From NCBI GenBank assembly GCA_026770575.1, contig MU657175.1:259665-323023 (forward strand): a stretch of DNA of 63,359 bases, in the 5' to 3' direction. The stretch's first letter is position 1. Every line of letters begins with the position of its first letter. Source of the DNA: Pelagophyceae sp. CCMP2097 (lineage: Eukaryota > Sar > Pelagophyceae). Under the pieces are notes generated by a model that was not told the DNA's origin, made no database searches, and saw only the letters and a list, made by a program, of their open reading frames with translations. Below, one piece after another: positions 42,282-52,991 of the stretch. Made by a program: the position numbers and the translations under genes.

Positions 42282-42754
42282 GGTCGCCCTTCTCTTCCGG
42301 CTGAGTAATTCCTCGCCGAAATGGCGTATTCCGACCTCTCGCCGTGAAAAAGTGAAGTTTCATTCACTTCGTCGCGTCGGAAGACGCCCGACCGCGGCGG
42401 CGCAAGGCTCCCCGACGGCCCGCGGGAGGGGTGTGGACCAAACGGCGACATCCGCAGGTCTTTCAACACACTCCGCCACCGCGCAGTCCCGCACTGCTCA
42501 TGCAAGGGCGACGGACCTCATAGAGTCCTTCGACGCCCGATTCCAGCCTACTGAATTTTGCGGTGTACGAACCTGCGCGAGGTGTGATGGCCGCGCGGGC
42601 GGGCGCCGGCGCGGAGTCGTCCGGCTGCACGCGGCCCCGATGCGTGTGGGCCGTTGGTATAGTCAACGGCCACACCTCTTTATGTTCGGATGTCAAAGAT
42701 TCTTCGAAGAAGAAGGATCGTTCACCAGCCGTAACCACCGGCATCACCGCGCCC
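42282..42754. promoter_or_regulatory. Shared 5' region between SufD and the 99-aa gene
   Basis: 473 bp between divergent starts. Open frames here show no motif. Promoter function is inferred from orientation only. Confidence 0.3.
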
Positions 42755-43229
42755 ATGGACGAGTTCGACCTCGACGCCATCATGGTGCGCCGCCGGGCGG
42801 GCCTCGCCGGGATGATGCGGGGGAGAGGGATTCCGACGACGGGAGACGGAATCATCCCGATGAGACCGTGACGGAAGAATCCCCCTAGGAAGAAGTGAAG
42901 CGCCGCAGTGCGGCGAAGCAGCGCCTAGAGCAGCGCCTCGAGCTGATCCGCACAAACGCGATGGAGCCCTGTTCGAAGAGCGAGGTGCGTCTGCATTTGT
43001 ACAAAGCCGTTTCAAAGCCGTTGACGCGCCGCGCCCGTCCACGCCCCCAAAATAGTGCCTCGAGTTGATCCGTCGTTTGGGCTACGGCGCGGGCGAGTCC
43101 GACGTGCCGCTGGCGTGCGTGCATCACGCGGGAGCGCTGGTCCAGATGCGGAAAAAGGAAGCTGCTCAACACCGTAATTTGCAACAAAGCCTGCAAGACC
43201 ACTGCGACTACCACATATACGACATGTGA
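42755..43229 (+). CDS. Unrecognised 99-aa protein, three exons
   Basis: Exons 42755-42784, 42889-42984, 43056-43229 join in frame with GTGCG donors and TAG acceptors (introns 104 and 71 bp). Product: MDEFDLDAIM, EEVKRRSAAKQRLEQRLELI, RTNAMEPCSKSE, CLELIRRLGYGAGESDVPLA, CVHHAGALVQMRKKEAAQHR, NLQQSLQDHCDYHIYDM. The first half is a charged, probably helical segment; there are four Cys and several His. I recognise no family. Support is the agreement of splice signals, phases and amino-acid composition. The stop codon sits in the first unit of a short tandem repeat (TACGACATGTGACRCCACA) that continues to about 43300, so the C-terminus may be recently altered. Confidence 0.55.
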
Positions 43230-43300
43230 CGCCACACCATTATCATATACAAAATGTGACACCACATCTACGACATGTGACACCACATCTACGACGCGCG
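43225..43300. repeat. Short tandem repeat (CGACATGTGACACCACATCTA type)
   Basis: Three to four imperfect units around GACATGTGACACCACATCTA directly follow and include the stop codon of the 99-aa gene. Confidence 0.6.
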
Positions 43301-44560
43301 ACGTCCTCGCGGCGAGGACCGCATCCACGCCAGACGGCACCCCGCCCCCGCCCCAAAGGCCCCCGACACGCCCCCGCATCTGCCCTCTGTACACTTCCAT
43401 TCTTACAGAGAGCTTCTGAGCCCCGCCGGCGGCCCCGCAAGGTCGCCCGGGTGATCGCTTGAGCAGTCACGGTATGCACTGTGCAGAGTGGCCCTCGAGG
43501 CTGTTTGCAGCACAGTTTGCACCTCATGGCACCACGGGCCACGTTTGGGGCCGCATGGGGACCGTGCTGCCTCGGCTCCAGCGCCATTCCGACCCACCAG
43601 CCAAAGACCGCCGCACCGCCGTCTGGTAGAGACGGTTTGACGAGTAGGCGGCGACCGCCGCGTTTCCGCCGCGCCTCCCCGGGCCGCATTCAGTGCAGCG
43701 CGCGGCAGCCGAGTGCGTCGTGCACCATCGTGCCGTCGCGCTTCAGCCGCCGGCCGCTGGCCCTGCACTCTTCACACTCGTCAAACGCCTTAGATTATCC
43801 ATGCCTTTCAAGCCTGCGCCCGGGGCTTCCGCGAGGGTCACCGTCGGCGCGCCTTTTTCGCGAGCCACGTCGGCCGTGGAGACTCAAAGGGCCGACACCG
43901 ACATGCCCCGCCGGCTTGTGACTCCAACCCACTTGAAATTGACCCTTTTCGCCGTTTTGCCGTGTGGGGTGGGGTGGCCAAGGTCTACGCCCGTCTCTTC
44001 GGGCTCCGCTCGGTCCGTAAGGGTCGGTGTACTATTCCTGTGCAGCAGCCCCGAGCTCTGGGCCGGATTCGTCGAGCGCTGTGGCCTCGAGAGGCTCAAA
44101 ATGAGCGGGGTGCTCGAAATCACCCGGGTGTGGGCCTCTTGGGGGCTGCGGGACCGCGCCTTCTCGGCGGCGCGACCCCCAAGGTCCCTCGAGTCGACCG
44201 AGAGCCCCAAGACGAACGGGCGCGCGGAACCGCTGAGAGACGGGCCTGGTTGTCGACTCGATGAAACGGACAGGGCCGGTCGAGTGCATCCCGGGCATTG
44301 AAGCGTCGTGCGAGTCTGCGCAGGTTCCATCCGTCACCAAAGCCTACCTATCTGACCTTGCCCGGCGCTTCGACCGCCCCCCTCGGCCAAAGGCGCGTCG
44401 GCGCGGGGCCGCGGCCCCGCACGTCGCTCGGGTGCTGCGGCTGCGACGCACTATCGACGCATCCGTCCACGGTGCCGGAGACCGGGGTCGAGAAAGGCAC
44501 CGCAGGGGCGGCTTTCTACTATCGTCTCACGCCCCGCGCATGATTGGTGCCATTCAGGGT
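43301..44560. other. Intergenic, no supported gene
   Basis: Frames of about 100-200 codons exist on both strands (for example 43693-44301 plus, 43884-44330 minus) but none has recognisable motifs or consistent splice signals. Confidence 0.4.
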
Positions 44561-45000
44561 CGACAAAGGGTCCGGGTCCGACCCGGACCCGTGCAAGACC
44601 CGAGGTAGGGTCCGGGTCCGGGTCCGGCCGAGGCCGCGGACCCACGGCCGGGCCCGAGTTCGGGTCCGGCGCCCTCGGGTCCGGGTCCGGGTCCGGGTCC
44701 GGCGGTCTCGAGGCTACAGAAGCGCCAGATTCAGGGGCTAGACCCGCGCCAGGGAAAAGACCCGACATAGTGACGTCGCGAGCGGCGACAGAGGCCGAGG
44801 GTATAGCCAGGCAAGGGCAGGGTCGATAAAGGGTCCGGGTCCGACCCGGACCCGTGCAAGACCCGGGGTAGGGTCCGGGTCCGGACCCACAGCCGGGTCT
44901 GGGTCCGGGTCCGGCCTCGGCCCGCGCGGGTCCGGGTCCGGGTCCGGGTCCGGGTCCGGGGCTTGTCTAAGACCCGGACCCGGACCCGCGGACCCTTTGT
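44560..45000. repeat. Two duplicated GGGTCC-hexamer arrays
   Basis: The module GTCGAYAAAGGGTCCGGGTC, CGACCCGGACCCGTGCAAGA, CCCGRGGTAGGGTCCGGGTC occurs at about 44559 and again at about 44820. Each copy is followed by runs of GGGTCC or GGTCCG hexamers. GGGTCC and GGACCC runs face each other, so the region can fold back. Confidence 0.85.
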
Positions 45001-45008
45001 CGATCCTG

Positions 45009-45183
45009 CCTCTGATACGGAATCAGACGCGGGGAGCCCCTCCAGGATGTTCAAGCTTTGCCGACCATCAGCCTTGACGCGGGCGCATCACGACGGGCCG
45101 TCGCGCAGGCATCCCGCCACCTGATTCTTTGGACGCAGCTCGACGGTGGCTCATGTCTTCGCGCGACTCGGAGGTGCCCAAGA
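45009..45183. repeat. 175-bp direct repeat, copy 1
   Basis: Begins CCTCTGATACGGAATCAGAC and is repeated 1,627 bp downstream with three substitutions and no indel. The start contains the short palindrome CTGATACGGAATCAG. Confidence 0.95.
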
Positions 45184-45836
45184 ATCGAGGTGCACTTTGC
45201 GCGACTCAGCACTTTCGAAAGAGCACCTCGACGAGGCAGGCGTGCTCCTTGCGGCGCCCGCCGGAGTGCGCCCAAGGGAGCCCCACAGGCCGCCTCGCTG
45301 TGGACGGCGCCCACTGTCAGGAGACCCCAACCGGCAAGCATCCGATCTCCGGGGCCCGCTTGATGTGGTGTCGCGCTCGCCATTCGAACGCCACGTCGCG
45401 CCTCTCCGTTCTCGGAGCGTCGCGTCGCAGCGGCTTCTCTGCGCTCGCCCCGAGGGGCCTGTTGACGCTCGAGGGGCACATCAGCAGCGTCAACGCCTGC
45501 GCGTTCTCGCCAGACGGCGAGAGCATCGTGACGGCGAGCGGCTACTTGGCGCGGCTCTGGGACGTCGAGACGGGCGCGCTGCTGCTGACGCTGCAGGGGC
45601 ACGTCGGCATCGACGAAATCGTCTGGAGCTGCGCGTTCTCGCCCAACGGCAAGCGCATCGTGACGGCGAGCGACGACGAGAAGGCGCGGCCCTGGGACGC
45701 CGAGACGGGCGCGCTGCTGGTGACGCTGCAGGGACACACCGGCCCCGTCTACAGCTGCGCGTTCTCGCCCGACGGCAAGGGCGTCGTAACGGCGAGCTGG
45801 GACAAGACGGCGCGGCTTTGGAACGTCGCGCTCTAA
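45129..45836 (+). pseudogene. WD40-repeat fragment 1
   Basis: From about 45462 it encodes three and a half WD40 repeats: GHISSVNACAFSPDGESIVT, ASGYLARLWDVETGALLLTL, CAFSPNGKRIVTASDDEKAR, GHTGPVYSCAFSPDGKGVVT, ASWDKTARLWNVAL and stop. A complete beta-propeller normally needs about seven blades. Upstream sequence in the same frame overlaps the 175-bp direct repeat and is not WD40-like. It may be a truncated copy or a terminal exon. Confidence 0.6.
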
Positions 45837-46635
45837 CGTCGGGTCTCGGCGGTGCAAGCCGGCCGCGGGGCCGCCGGCTGCTCCCGGAAGCCCTCGTTTG
45901 AGTTTCTGACCCAAACTGAAAATTAAAGACTCGGCATCTTCCTCGACGGCGGGACTGTCGCTGTCGTCCTCGAGCAGGAGCGCCCTCCGACGGCGGCCGT
46001 CGAGACGTGCCTGTAGGAAGCGGGGGCCTTGCATCCTCGGGCAGCCCGATCGTTTGCGCCTCTCTCGAGATCGGGGCCTCTCACTTCCCATGTGTGCCTG
46101 CTCTTCGGCGCCTCTCTTCGGCGCCTCTAAGGCGAAGGGACGCTCGTCTGCGCGACGAGGGAGCCTTCCCTGCAGAGCACTCAAACTCCCTTGCCATCCA
46201 ACGTGCGACCCCCCTTCCGCTGCAAACTTGCGTCAAACTTGCGTCAAACTTGCATCTTCTCATCGAGGACGTTCGGCGTGTGCCAGAGAGTCGCCGCAGA
46301 GGGCGACCCCTCGTCGGGTTCCGTGTCCCTCATTATTTGAAGAAGAAGGAATTGAAGCGAGGCTCGTCTGTCGAGATGCAATGAAGGGACCTCAAAAGTG
46401 TCACTGCCGTCCTTCTCCAGCGCCTATGCGGTGGAGGGCCCTCGCGCGGACGCCGAGGGAGGCCTCTCGCCGCGGGCGCTGGCGGAGTAAGATGCCATTA
46501 AGGGTGATCTCATGATGAAACGTTAGGAAAGGTCGACACCGTGTCCGGCCGCGGCCGCGGCCTGCAGCCCATGGCGCGCCGCTCGAACTTAGTGCGCCGA
46601 CGACTCGCCTACGTGTAGGACGGGAGTGCCCTGCG

Positions 46636-46810
46636 CCTCTGATACGGAATCAGACGCGGGGAGCCCCTCCAGGATGTTCAAGCTTTGCCGACAATCAGCC
46701 TTGACGCGGGCGCATCACGACGGGCCGTCGCGCAGGTATCCCGCCACCTGATTCTTTGGACGCAGCTCGACGGTGGCTCATGTCTTCGCGCGACTCGGAG
46801 GCGCCCAAGA
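46636..46810. repeat. 175-bp direct repeat, copy 2
   Basis: Same orientation as 45009-45183. Differences are C to A, C to T and T to C. Flanks differ on both sides. Confidence 0.95.
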
Positions 46811-47521
46811 GTCACAGCCATTTCCGTCATCCGCCGCGTAGAAGGACTCGCGTGACGAGATCATCGTCCACCGTCGGCTCGAAGTAGTATCGTTTCAGGA
46901 CGGAAGACTAGCCTACTCCGACAAGCGAGGGGCCCACCGTCATCTTTTGAAGTCGCCGGCGTCGTTCGAGCACTGGCGCATCTCACGCCCTCGCACGTAC
47001 GAGGCAGCTCGTTGAGGCAAAAGGCCATCGAAATCTTCGACGACCCTAGTCCGGCAGCCTCTAGCACCGCTTTCCAAGCGTTGGCGGGCCTTTACTCGTC
47101 GAACGCCGAGACGTACAGCCTCATCGGGAGACCCGCTCGGAACCGCAAAGTGCAATTCCCTCCTGTTCGCGGCTCGTACGCGACAACCGGGCCGTTTTTC
47201 CACAGCGAGCCCGTCACAGGGCCCCTAGGGAGCCCCTCGCTGCTTCAAACGTGGGACACGTCGGCGCAAGCGCCGTCGAGCCCGCCGGCAAGACATTTTC
47301 ACTTTTTTGCCCCTGTCCACGGCATTATTTCCCAAGCGGGTTGGAGTCGCAAGCCGTCGGGGCGGCCGGCGGCCGCTGGCGGGAGCTGGAGCTCGACGTC
47401 GAGGGAAGCACCGCGAGCCGCCGGGTCGCTGAAGATTCCGAAACTCTGAGGAGCCTTCTTCCGAAACTCTGCCCACGAACTTCCATCAACGACGGAACTT
47501 GAACCGCGCGCCGCTCGCGCC
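46811..47521. other. No recognised gene
   Basis: A plus-strand frame 47012-47449 (MRQKAIEIFDDPSPAASSTA) and a minus frame overlap. Neither shows known motifs. The region leads into the start of the secreted dehydrogenase-like gene. Confidence 0.35.
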
Positions 47522-49085
47522 ATGGCCGTTCTGCGCAGCCTGCTGTGGATGGCGGTCCTCGCTCAGGCCGCCGTCCCGGAGGGCTTCTGCGAGGAGATTG
47601 TGTATCCGAACCAGGCCAACATCAGAGTCGCACATTGGTGGAATCCCAGACGCCCAACGGGACCCTCTTCTATATGGGACGCCGCGGTGGGGAATGGGCT
47701 TGGCTGCATCCCATGATCGCAGGCCCATCCGGCACCGCTGGTCGACCCCGTCGCGCTGGCGGTCCACCCGGACGGCCGCATCTTCGTGACGCAGCAGCAG
47801 GGCGACTTGGTAGTAATCGAAACGGACGGCTCCAAGTCGAATTTTGTCACCGTGCCAAACGTCCACGCCGTCGGCGAGGCGGGCCTCCTTGGAATTGCGC
47901 TCGACGGAGGCGGCGACGTCTACGTCTATTACACGCACACCGAAGGGCCGCACAACCGCATCAGCAAGTTTGCGGCGGACGGCACCGAGACGGCCATCTT
48001 CGACGGCCTCCGAAATCTCAATAGCAACAACCACATGGGCGGTAAGTGTACACTCGGAGAGAGGCCCCTCCGGGTGGTGTACACTCGGAGAGAGGAGGGG
48101 TGCCCCCGGAGACGAAGAGATATCCAGGCTCCCGCAGGAGCCACGGAGCTGCCTTGGACAGCAGCATCATAGGCGCGATTCACTTTGGGGCCGGCACGAT
48201 GCTTTTCGTCTCGGTCGGGGACAACGACGTCGTCCGGAGTGCTGAAAACCATCCGTCGCAGGATCCGGAAAGCTTCCTCGGCAAGATTCTAGAAATCGAC
48301 GTCAATAGCCCCTGCGGCCCGCCGCCGCAGGCATTGCCGTGCTCGTTCGAATCCATCTGGGCATCTGGATTGCGCAACCCGTTTTCGTTCACGTTAGACG
48401 GGACCAACGTCTTCATTAACTATGTCGGCGAAAACGAATTCGAAGAGGTCAACGTTGGCGCTCCCGGCGCCAACTACGGCTGGCCGGCGACCGAGGGCCC
48501 TGACGCCGCGGGCTTTACCGCGCCACTGTACGCGTATGAACACCCAGGGGTGAGATAACCACTTGATCCAAGAGGGGTTGTTCCATCGTCGGCGGCGCTG
48601 TACTCGACGGCGGATATTTCTTTGGGGATTTCAGCGGTGGCTGGATCGACGCCACCCCGACGGCCGCGCCGACGGACGCCGACCGGGCGGTGCGCTTCGC
48701 CACTGGCCTGGGTAACCTCGTCGGTATCGAAAAAGGCCTCGAAAATGACTTGTACTACCTCTCGCGTGCCGCTGGAGTTGGAGTCCTCGGCCGCATCTTC
48801 GCCTGCGAAGCGACGTGCGCCGTGGCCACGGAAACGCTCCCGGACGGGCGATTCGGCAGGAGGTACTCGCAGCAGCTCTCGGCTTCATCGTGCGCCGGGC
48901 CGCTCGTCTGGACCGCATCCGGGACGCTCCCGCCGGGGCTCGAACTGTCCGAGGACGGTTTGATCTCGGCCCGCATCGCTCGGATGCGGAATCCGCCGAC
49001 GACTTACGCCTTCACCGTCACAGTCACAGACTCGACGCAAACCTCGGCTACCCAAGACCTCGAGATACGCGTCACGCGCCGATAG
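47522..49085 (+). CDS. Secreted glucose/sorbosone dehydrogenase-like (PQQ-type) beta-propeller with C-terminal Ig-like domain
   Basis: Begins with a signal peptide (MAVLRSLLWMAVLAQAAVPE). Pieces: 47522 to about 47626, 47723-48041, 48173-48549, about 48576-49085. Family marks: LVDPVALAVHPDGRIFVTQQ, GEAGLLGIALDGGGDVYVYY, NNHMGGAIHFGAGTMLFVSV, LGKILEIDVNSPCG, SFESIWASGLRNPFSFTLDG, VGENEFEEVNVGAPGANYGW, YAYEHPG then GCSIVGGAVLDGGYFFGDFS. This is the soluble aldose/sorbosone dehydrogenase propeller. The tail LVWTASGTLPPGLELSEDGL ... YAFTVTVTDSTQTSATQDLE is a putative-Ig (He_PIG) type domain. The first donor is ambiguous. The third junction (48550-48575) is abnormal: 26 bp of a dispersed sequence interrupt HPG/GCSI without usable splice sites. 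Confidence 0.8.
48110..48172. repeat. Intron 3' half shared with 49120-49180
   Basis: GATATCCAGGCTCCCGCAGG, a variable ~4 bp, ACGGAGCT, then GACAGCAGCATC occur here inside the second intron and again just after the gene's stop codon. The intron also contains two copies of TGTACACTCGGAGAGAGG. Confidence 0.8.
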
Positions 49086-49472
49086 CGCCACCCACCCACA
49101 GGCTGGCCAGATTCACGCGCCGGGATATCCAGGCTCCCGCAGGGAGACACGGAGCTTCTGAGTCCTGACAGCAGCATCCTCTGATTTCTTCATCCCTCTC
49201 TCGATAATACGTACGCACCTGCGGCGCCCCCCCGGCCCGGTCTTGGCAACTGGTCGACGGTCGTCTCGGCATCCGCCCCACGGCGACCCGAACGACGCCG
49301 CGCGCCCACACGTCCCTGCCAGTGGAACTCGATAACTTAGCTTTGATCAACCCCAAAGTCAAAGTTGGCCAGCGTCCGTTTTCGGCGACTGCCCTTTTTG
49401 GCGTGGCATTGGTGACTCTCATTGGTGGCGGGTGAGTGCAAAGGGCTCACGTGCCTTTTGCCCCGCGGCGGG
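49086..49472. other. Intergenic; repeat copy and a possible upstream exon
   Basis: 49120-49180 carries the copy of the preceding gene's intron. From about 49205 to 49433 a plus frame ends PVELDNLALINPKVKVGQRP, FSATALFGVALVTLIGGG just before GTGAGTG. This looks like an exon with a hydrophobic segment, but I cannot connect it to a gene. Confidence 0.35.
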
Positions 49473-52400
49473 ATGATGATGAGCTCCAAGGGCCGGCCGA
49501 ACCGGACGCTGGCAGAGTACGGCAAACCTTCCAAGGTGAGGCCCTTTTCGACGTTTCGAACCATCCCGTTTCCGAGTTCGAACCATCCCGTTGCAATATC
49601 GAGGCCCCAACCCCAACAACCCTCGCAACTCGCTTAGTCGGACGTCATGTTCGTCAAGAAGAAGCGTGCGCCGGCGCCGAAGTCTGCCCCGCGAGGCTGA
49701 AAGGGACCGACGCGACGCCGACGTCTGCCGAAGACGGGTCCCGCAAGGCCTGCCTTAGGGACCGACCCGACGCCGGCGCGAACCCTGCGCCGTAGGAACC
49801 CGACGATGTCGCAGTCGCAGTGGAAGAAGCGCGCCGTCGGCCTGTGCGTCCGCGGGCGAAGGGGGGTTGCGTGCAAAGGCCTGCGTGCAAAAAAGGGGGC
49901 CTGCGTGCCAAGGACTGCGTGAATAAAGGGGCCTGCGCGCCGCCGCCGCTCCCCGGTCGCCCGAAAAGACGGCCCCGCGCAGGTACGGCATGACCATCGT
50001 CTTCTCAGAGGTCGGCGCCGACGACACTGTCAAGGAGGACGACATGTGCGTGTTTCGACGCGTGTTTCGTTCGATGGGTTTTCCGACGCATTTCGTGTCC
50101 GCGGCCGCTCGAGTGGGCGGTCTTCAGGTGCACGGACGAGATCGAGCTGCAGCGCGGTTCTCAGGTGGTGATCCACACGGTGCTGGGGGTCGCCAGCGTC
50201 TGCGTGGAGACGGCAAAAGGGCCCTTAATCTTCCGACCGTAAGTCTCGCGTCGGCACTTGCGAGGGCTTGGGAGGACCGGGGTAGCTCCTCGGAGGCATG
50301 TTGAAAATAACGGCGTCGGGGAGGGCCTTTTGAGTGCACGCGCGGAGCCTTTGACTGCGCGCCTCAGGGTCGACGAGCGCTCGGGTCACCTTTTGGAAGC
50401 ATGGACCAAGGCCATCAAGTCCGCGCTGTCGCCGCCGGAGCCGGGGACGCTGCCGCCGCTGGACGAACTGGAGGTGCGTTCCTATAGGATTTACTATCCA
50501 TCAGATTGATTTACTATCGGATTTACTCTCAATCGGTTCGATTGACTCTCGATATGTCCATCGTAGGCTCTGATGCGCCGCAAAGACCTGACGCCGGCGG
50601 AGCAGCGGCGCGCCTCTTTGCTCATGGTCGAAGTTGGGACAGGCGCGATCTGCGCTCTCGGGGCCCCCAAAAAGAGACGCGTCCCTTCACGTTTCGGCGT
50701 AGGCAAGGGCGGCGCCAAGGCCCCGGCGCGGGCGGCGCCGGACGCGGCGCGCGGGTCGGGCGGCGGGGCGGCTCTTTTTGGCGACTTTGGCGGGCCGGCG
50801 GACCCCTTTGCGTCCGCGCCGCAGTACGCACAGCCGCCGCAGCAGCAGTACGCCCCGCAGCAGCAGTACGCCCCGCAGCAGCAGCAGCAGTACGCGCAGC
50901 AGCGTCCGGCGCCGGCGCAGCAGTCTCTCGCTGACCCATTCTCCAACCTGAACCTCTCCCCATCGGGCCCGCCCGCCGGCATCGACGCGCTGGCGGTGGT
51001 GCGCGACGGCGACGGGGTGTACTGCGGCTACGTCGGGCGCAACGGGGCGTGCCACTCTGCAGTAGGCGTGGTGCAAGGGTACTTGAATGATGCGGAGCAG
51101 TCCGTGGGTTCGCCCACGGGCGAGTGGCTCGGCTGCGTCGCCGAAGGCGCCGCGCGCGGCGACGCCGCCGTGGAAAGAGCGGACGGGACGGCTTTGGCGA
51201 CTTTGGACTATGGGAAGTCTCTCTTGAAAACTCTCGGCGGGTCCACCGTCGCAGAGTTCAAAAACGACGGCGTCGTCCTGGCCAACTTGGGCTCTACGAT
51301 TTGTTCCTTTCAAGGCTTGGGCTACGCGGACGTTGCGATCATGGCTTTATATTTGAGTTTTATAAATCCGGGTCTGTTAGAAAAGGCCGCCCGCATGCAG
51401 CGCGGCGCACGCCCAGAATCGACGCCGCGCCCGCAGCAGCCGCGGCAGTACACGCCCACCGCTGCATCCACAAACGCGCGGCCGCTCCCGCAGCCGCCGT
51501 CGCCGGCCACGCAGCCGTCGACGCCCGTGTCGCCGCCGACGCCGCCGCGCTCGACGTCTCGCGTGCGGTGCCTCGCGCCGTTTACGGCGACGGAGCCGTG
51601 GCAGTTGAGCTGCGACGCGGATGTGGAATTGGACCTCATCGAGAAACACGACGACGGTGAGTTTGCCCTTTGCAAAGATGCCCCTTTGCAAAGATCCACG
51701 GGAAACGCCTCTTCGACTCACGCGCGGCGTCCATCTTAGGCTGGGCGAGCGTCTTCATCGTCGTCGACGGGGCGCGCAGGGAGGGCATGCTTCCTTCGGC
51801 GTACCTTGAGGAAATCGCCGCCGCGCCAAAGCCCGCCTTCGCGCCCGTCGCCGCGCCCGCGCCCGCGCCCGCGCCGGCACCCGCACCTGCACCCACACCT
51901 GCGCCGGCACCCGCACCGCCCCCGGCATCCGCGCCCGCGCCGGCACCGGCACCGGCGCCGGCGCCGGCGCCGGCACCGGCCCCCGCTCCCGCCACGCCCG
52001 CCGCCAAGCCGCCTCCGCCTCCCCGGCGCGCGTCGCAGCCGGCACCGCCGCCTCGCTTTGCGGCGACACACGCGGCGGTTGCCGACTTTGAAGCGGACGT
52101 CACACAGGTTTGGCAAATCACCATGAAAGCCGGCGCACCCTGCATCCTCCAAACGGACCACGGCGACGGTTGGGCAAGCGTCGAGTTTGAAAGCGGCAAG
52201 GAGGGCATGGTTCCGGTTGGGTTTTTAGAACCTTCGAAGGCCACACCGGCCACGGCGGCAGCCGCACCGGCGGCCACGGCGGCCACGCCGACGCCGGCGC
52301 CGGCACCCGCCACTGCGCCTTCGACGCCGGCCGCTGCCGCACCGGCGACGCCGGCGAGACGCGGCGCGACGCACCGCGTGGCAGCAGATTTCGCCGCGGA

Positions 52401-52536
52401 AGACCCTTCTTGGCAACTGGCCGTGAATGCGGGCGACGACGTCGTCCTCGTGGAGACGTTCGAGGACGGGTGGTCCAAGATCTCGCTCGACGGCAAAGAG
52501 GGTCTCGTCCCGACGGGATTTCTCGGACCCCTATGA
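49473..52536 (+). CDS. PH domain, Gln-rich linker and three SH3 domains: cytoskeletal/endocytic-type adaptor
   Basis: Start at MMMSSKGRPNRTLAEYGKPS (49473-49535). Later exons supported by phase: a short one near 49800-49843 (NPTMSQSQWKKRAVGL), about 49984-50045 (YGMTIVFSEVGADDTVKEDD), about 50129-50238, 50368-50473, 50567-51656, 51740-52536. WKKRAVGL, ETAKGPLIFRP and SGHLLEAWTKAIKSAL read as a PH domain. Then come a QQQYAPQQQYAPQ tract, a region of unknown fold (GIDALAVVRDGDGVYCGYVG to INPGLLEKAARM), and three SH3 domains: CLAPFTATEPWQLSCDADVE to GMLPSAYLE, VADFEADVTQVWQITMKAGA to GMVPVGFLE, and VAADFAAEDPSWQLAVNAGD to GLVPTGFLG. An (AP)n linker separates the first two. The early exon joins are tentative. 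Confidence 0.72.
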
Positions 52537-52991
52537 CGTCGGGCTTCCTCGGGCTGGCGGGCTTCCTCGGGCCGCTCCGACGTCTGGCCTCCTCGGACCC
52601 GGGCCCGGACGGCCGCCGCCCGCGCCTTTGTGGCCGCAAAAAGCGCCCAGCGACGACCCGCTCTGCGAACTCACCAAGGGCGGCCGGCTCCGCGAAGTGC
52701 CTTATTGGGACTCCGAGTCGAGGCCGTGACGAGTGCATCTATCATAAACCTCCTTTCAATCCCTCGACGTATCATTGTGGGACCCGCACGAGGGCTCAAG
52801 CAAAGGGGGCTCGAGCAAAGGTTCCGACTTGAACGTCCCTCTGCGGGGCCCACTCGGCGGCATGCAACAGACGAACGCCTCGGACATACGTTAGGGATCC
52901 TTAAAAGACCATTCGAATAAAGCGCCAAATGAAGCTCGCCAGTTGGAACCCGCCCCGCCGCGGCGCCTCGAAGTTGCGCGCCACGGGGAAG

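Noticed and set aside
44560..45000. Telomeric repeat
   Set aside because: GGGTCC runs are interrupted, occur as two internal modules with unique headers and in both orientations, and genes continue on both sides.
45051..46184. 377-codon minus-strand frame
   Set aside because: Antisense to the WD40 blades and the direct repeat; no conserved motif of its own.
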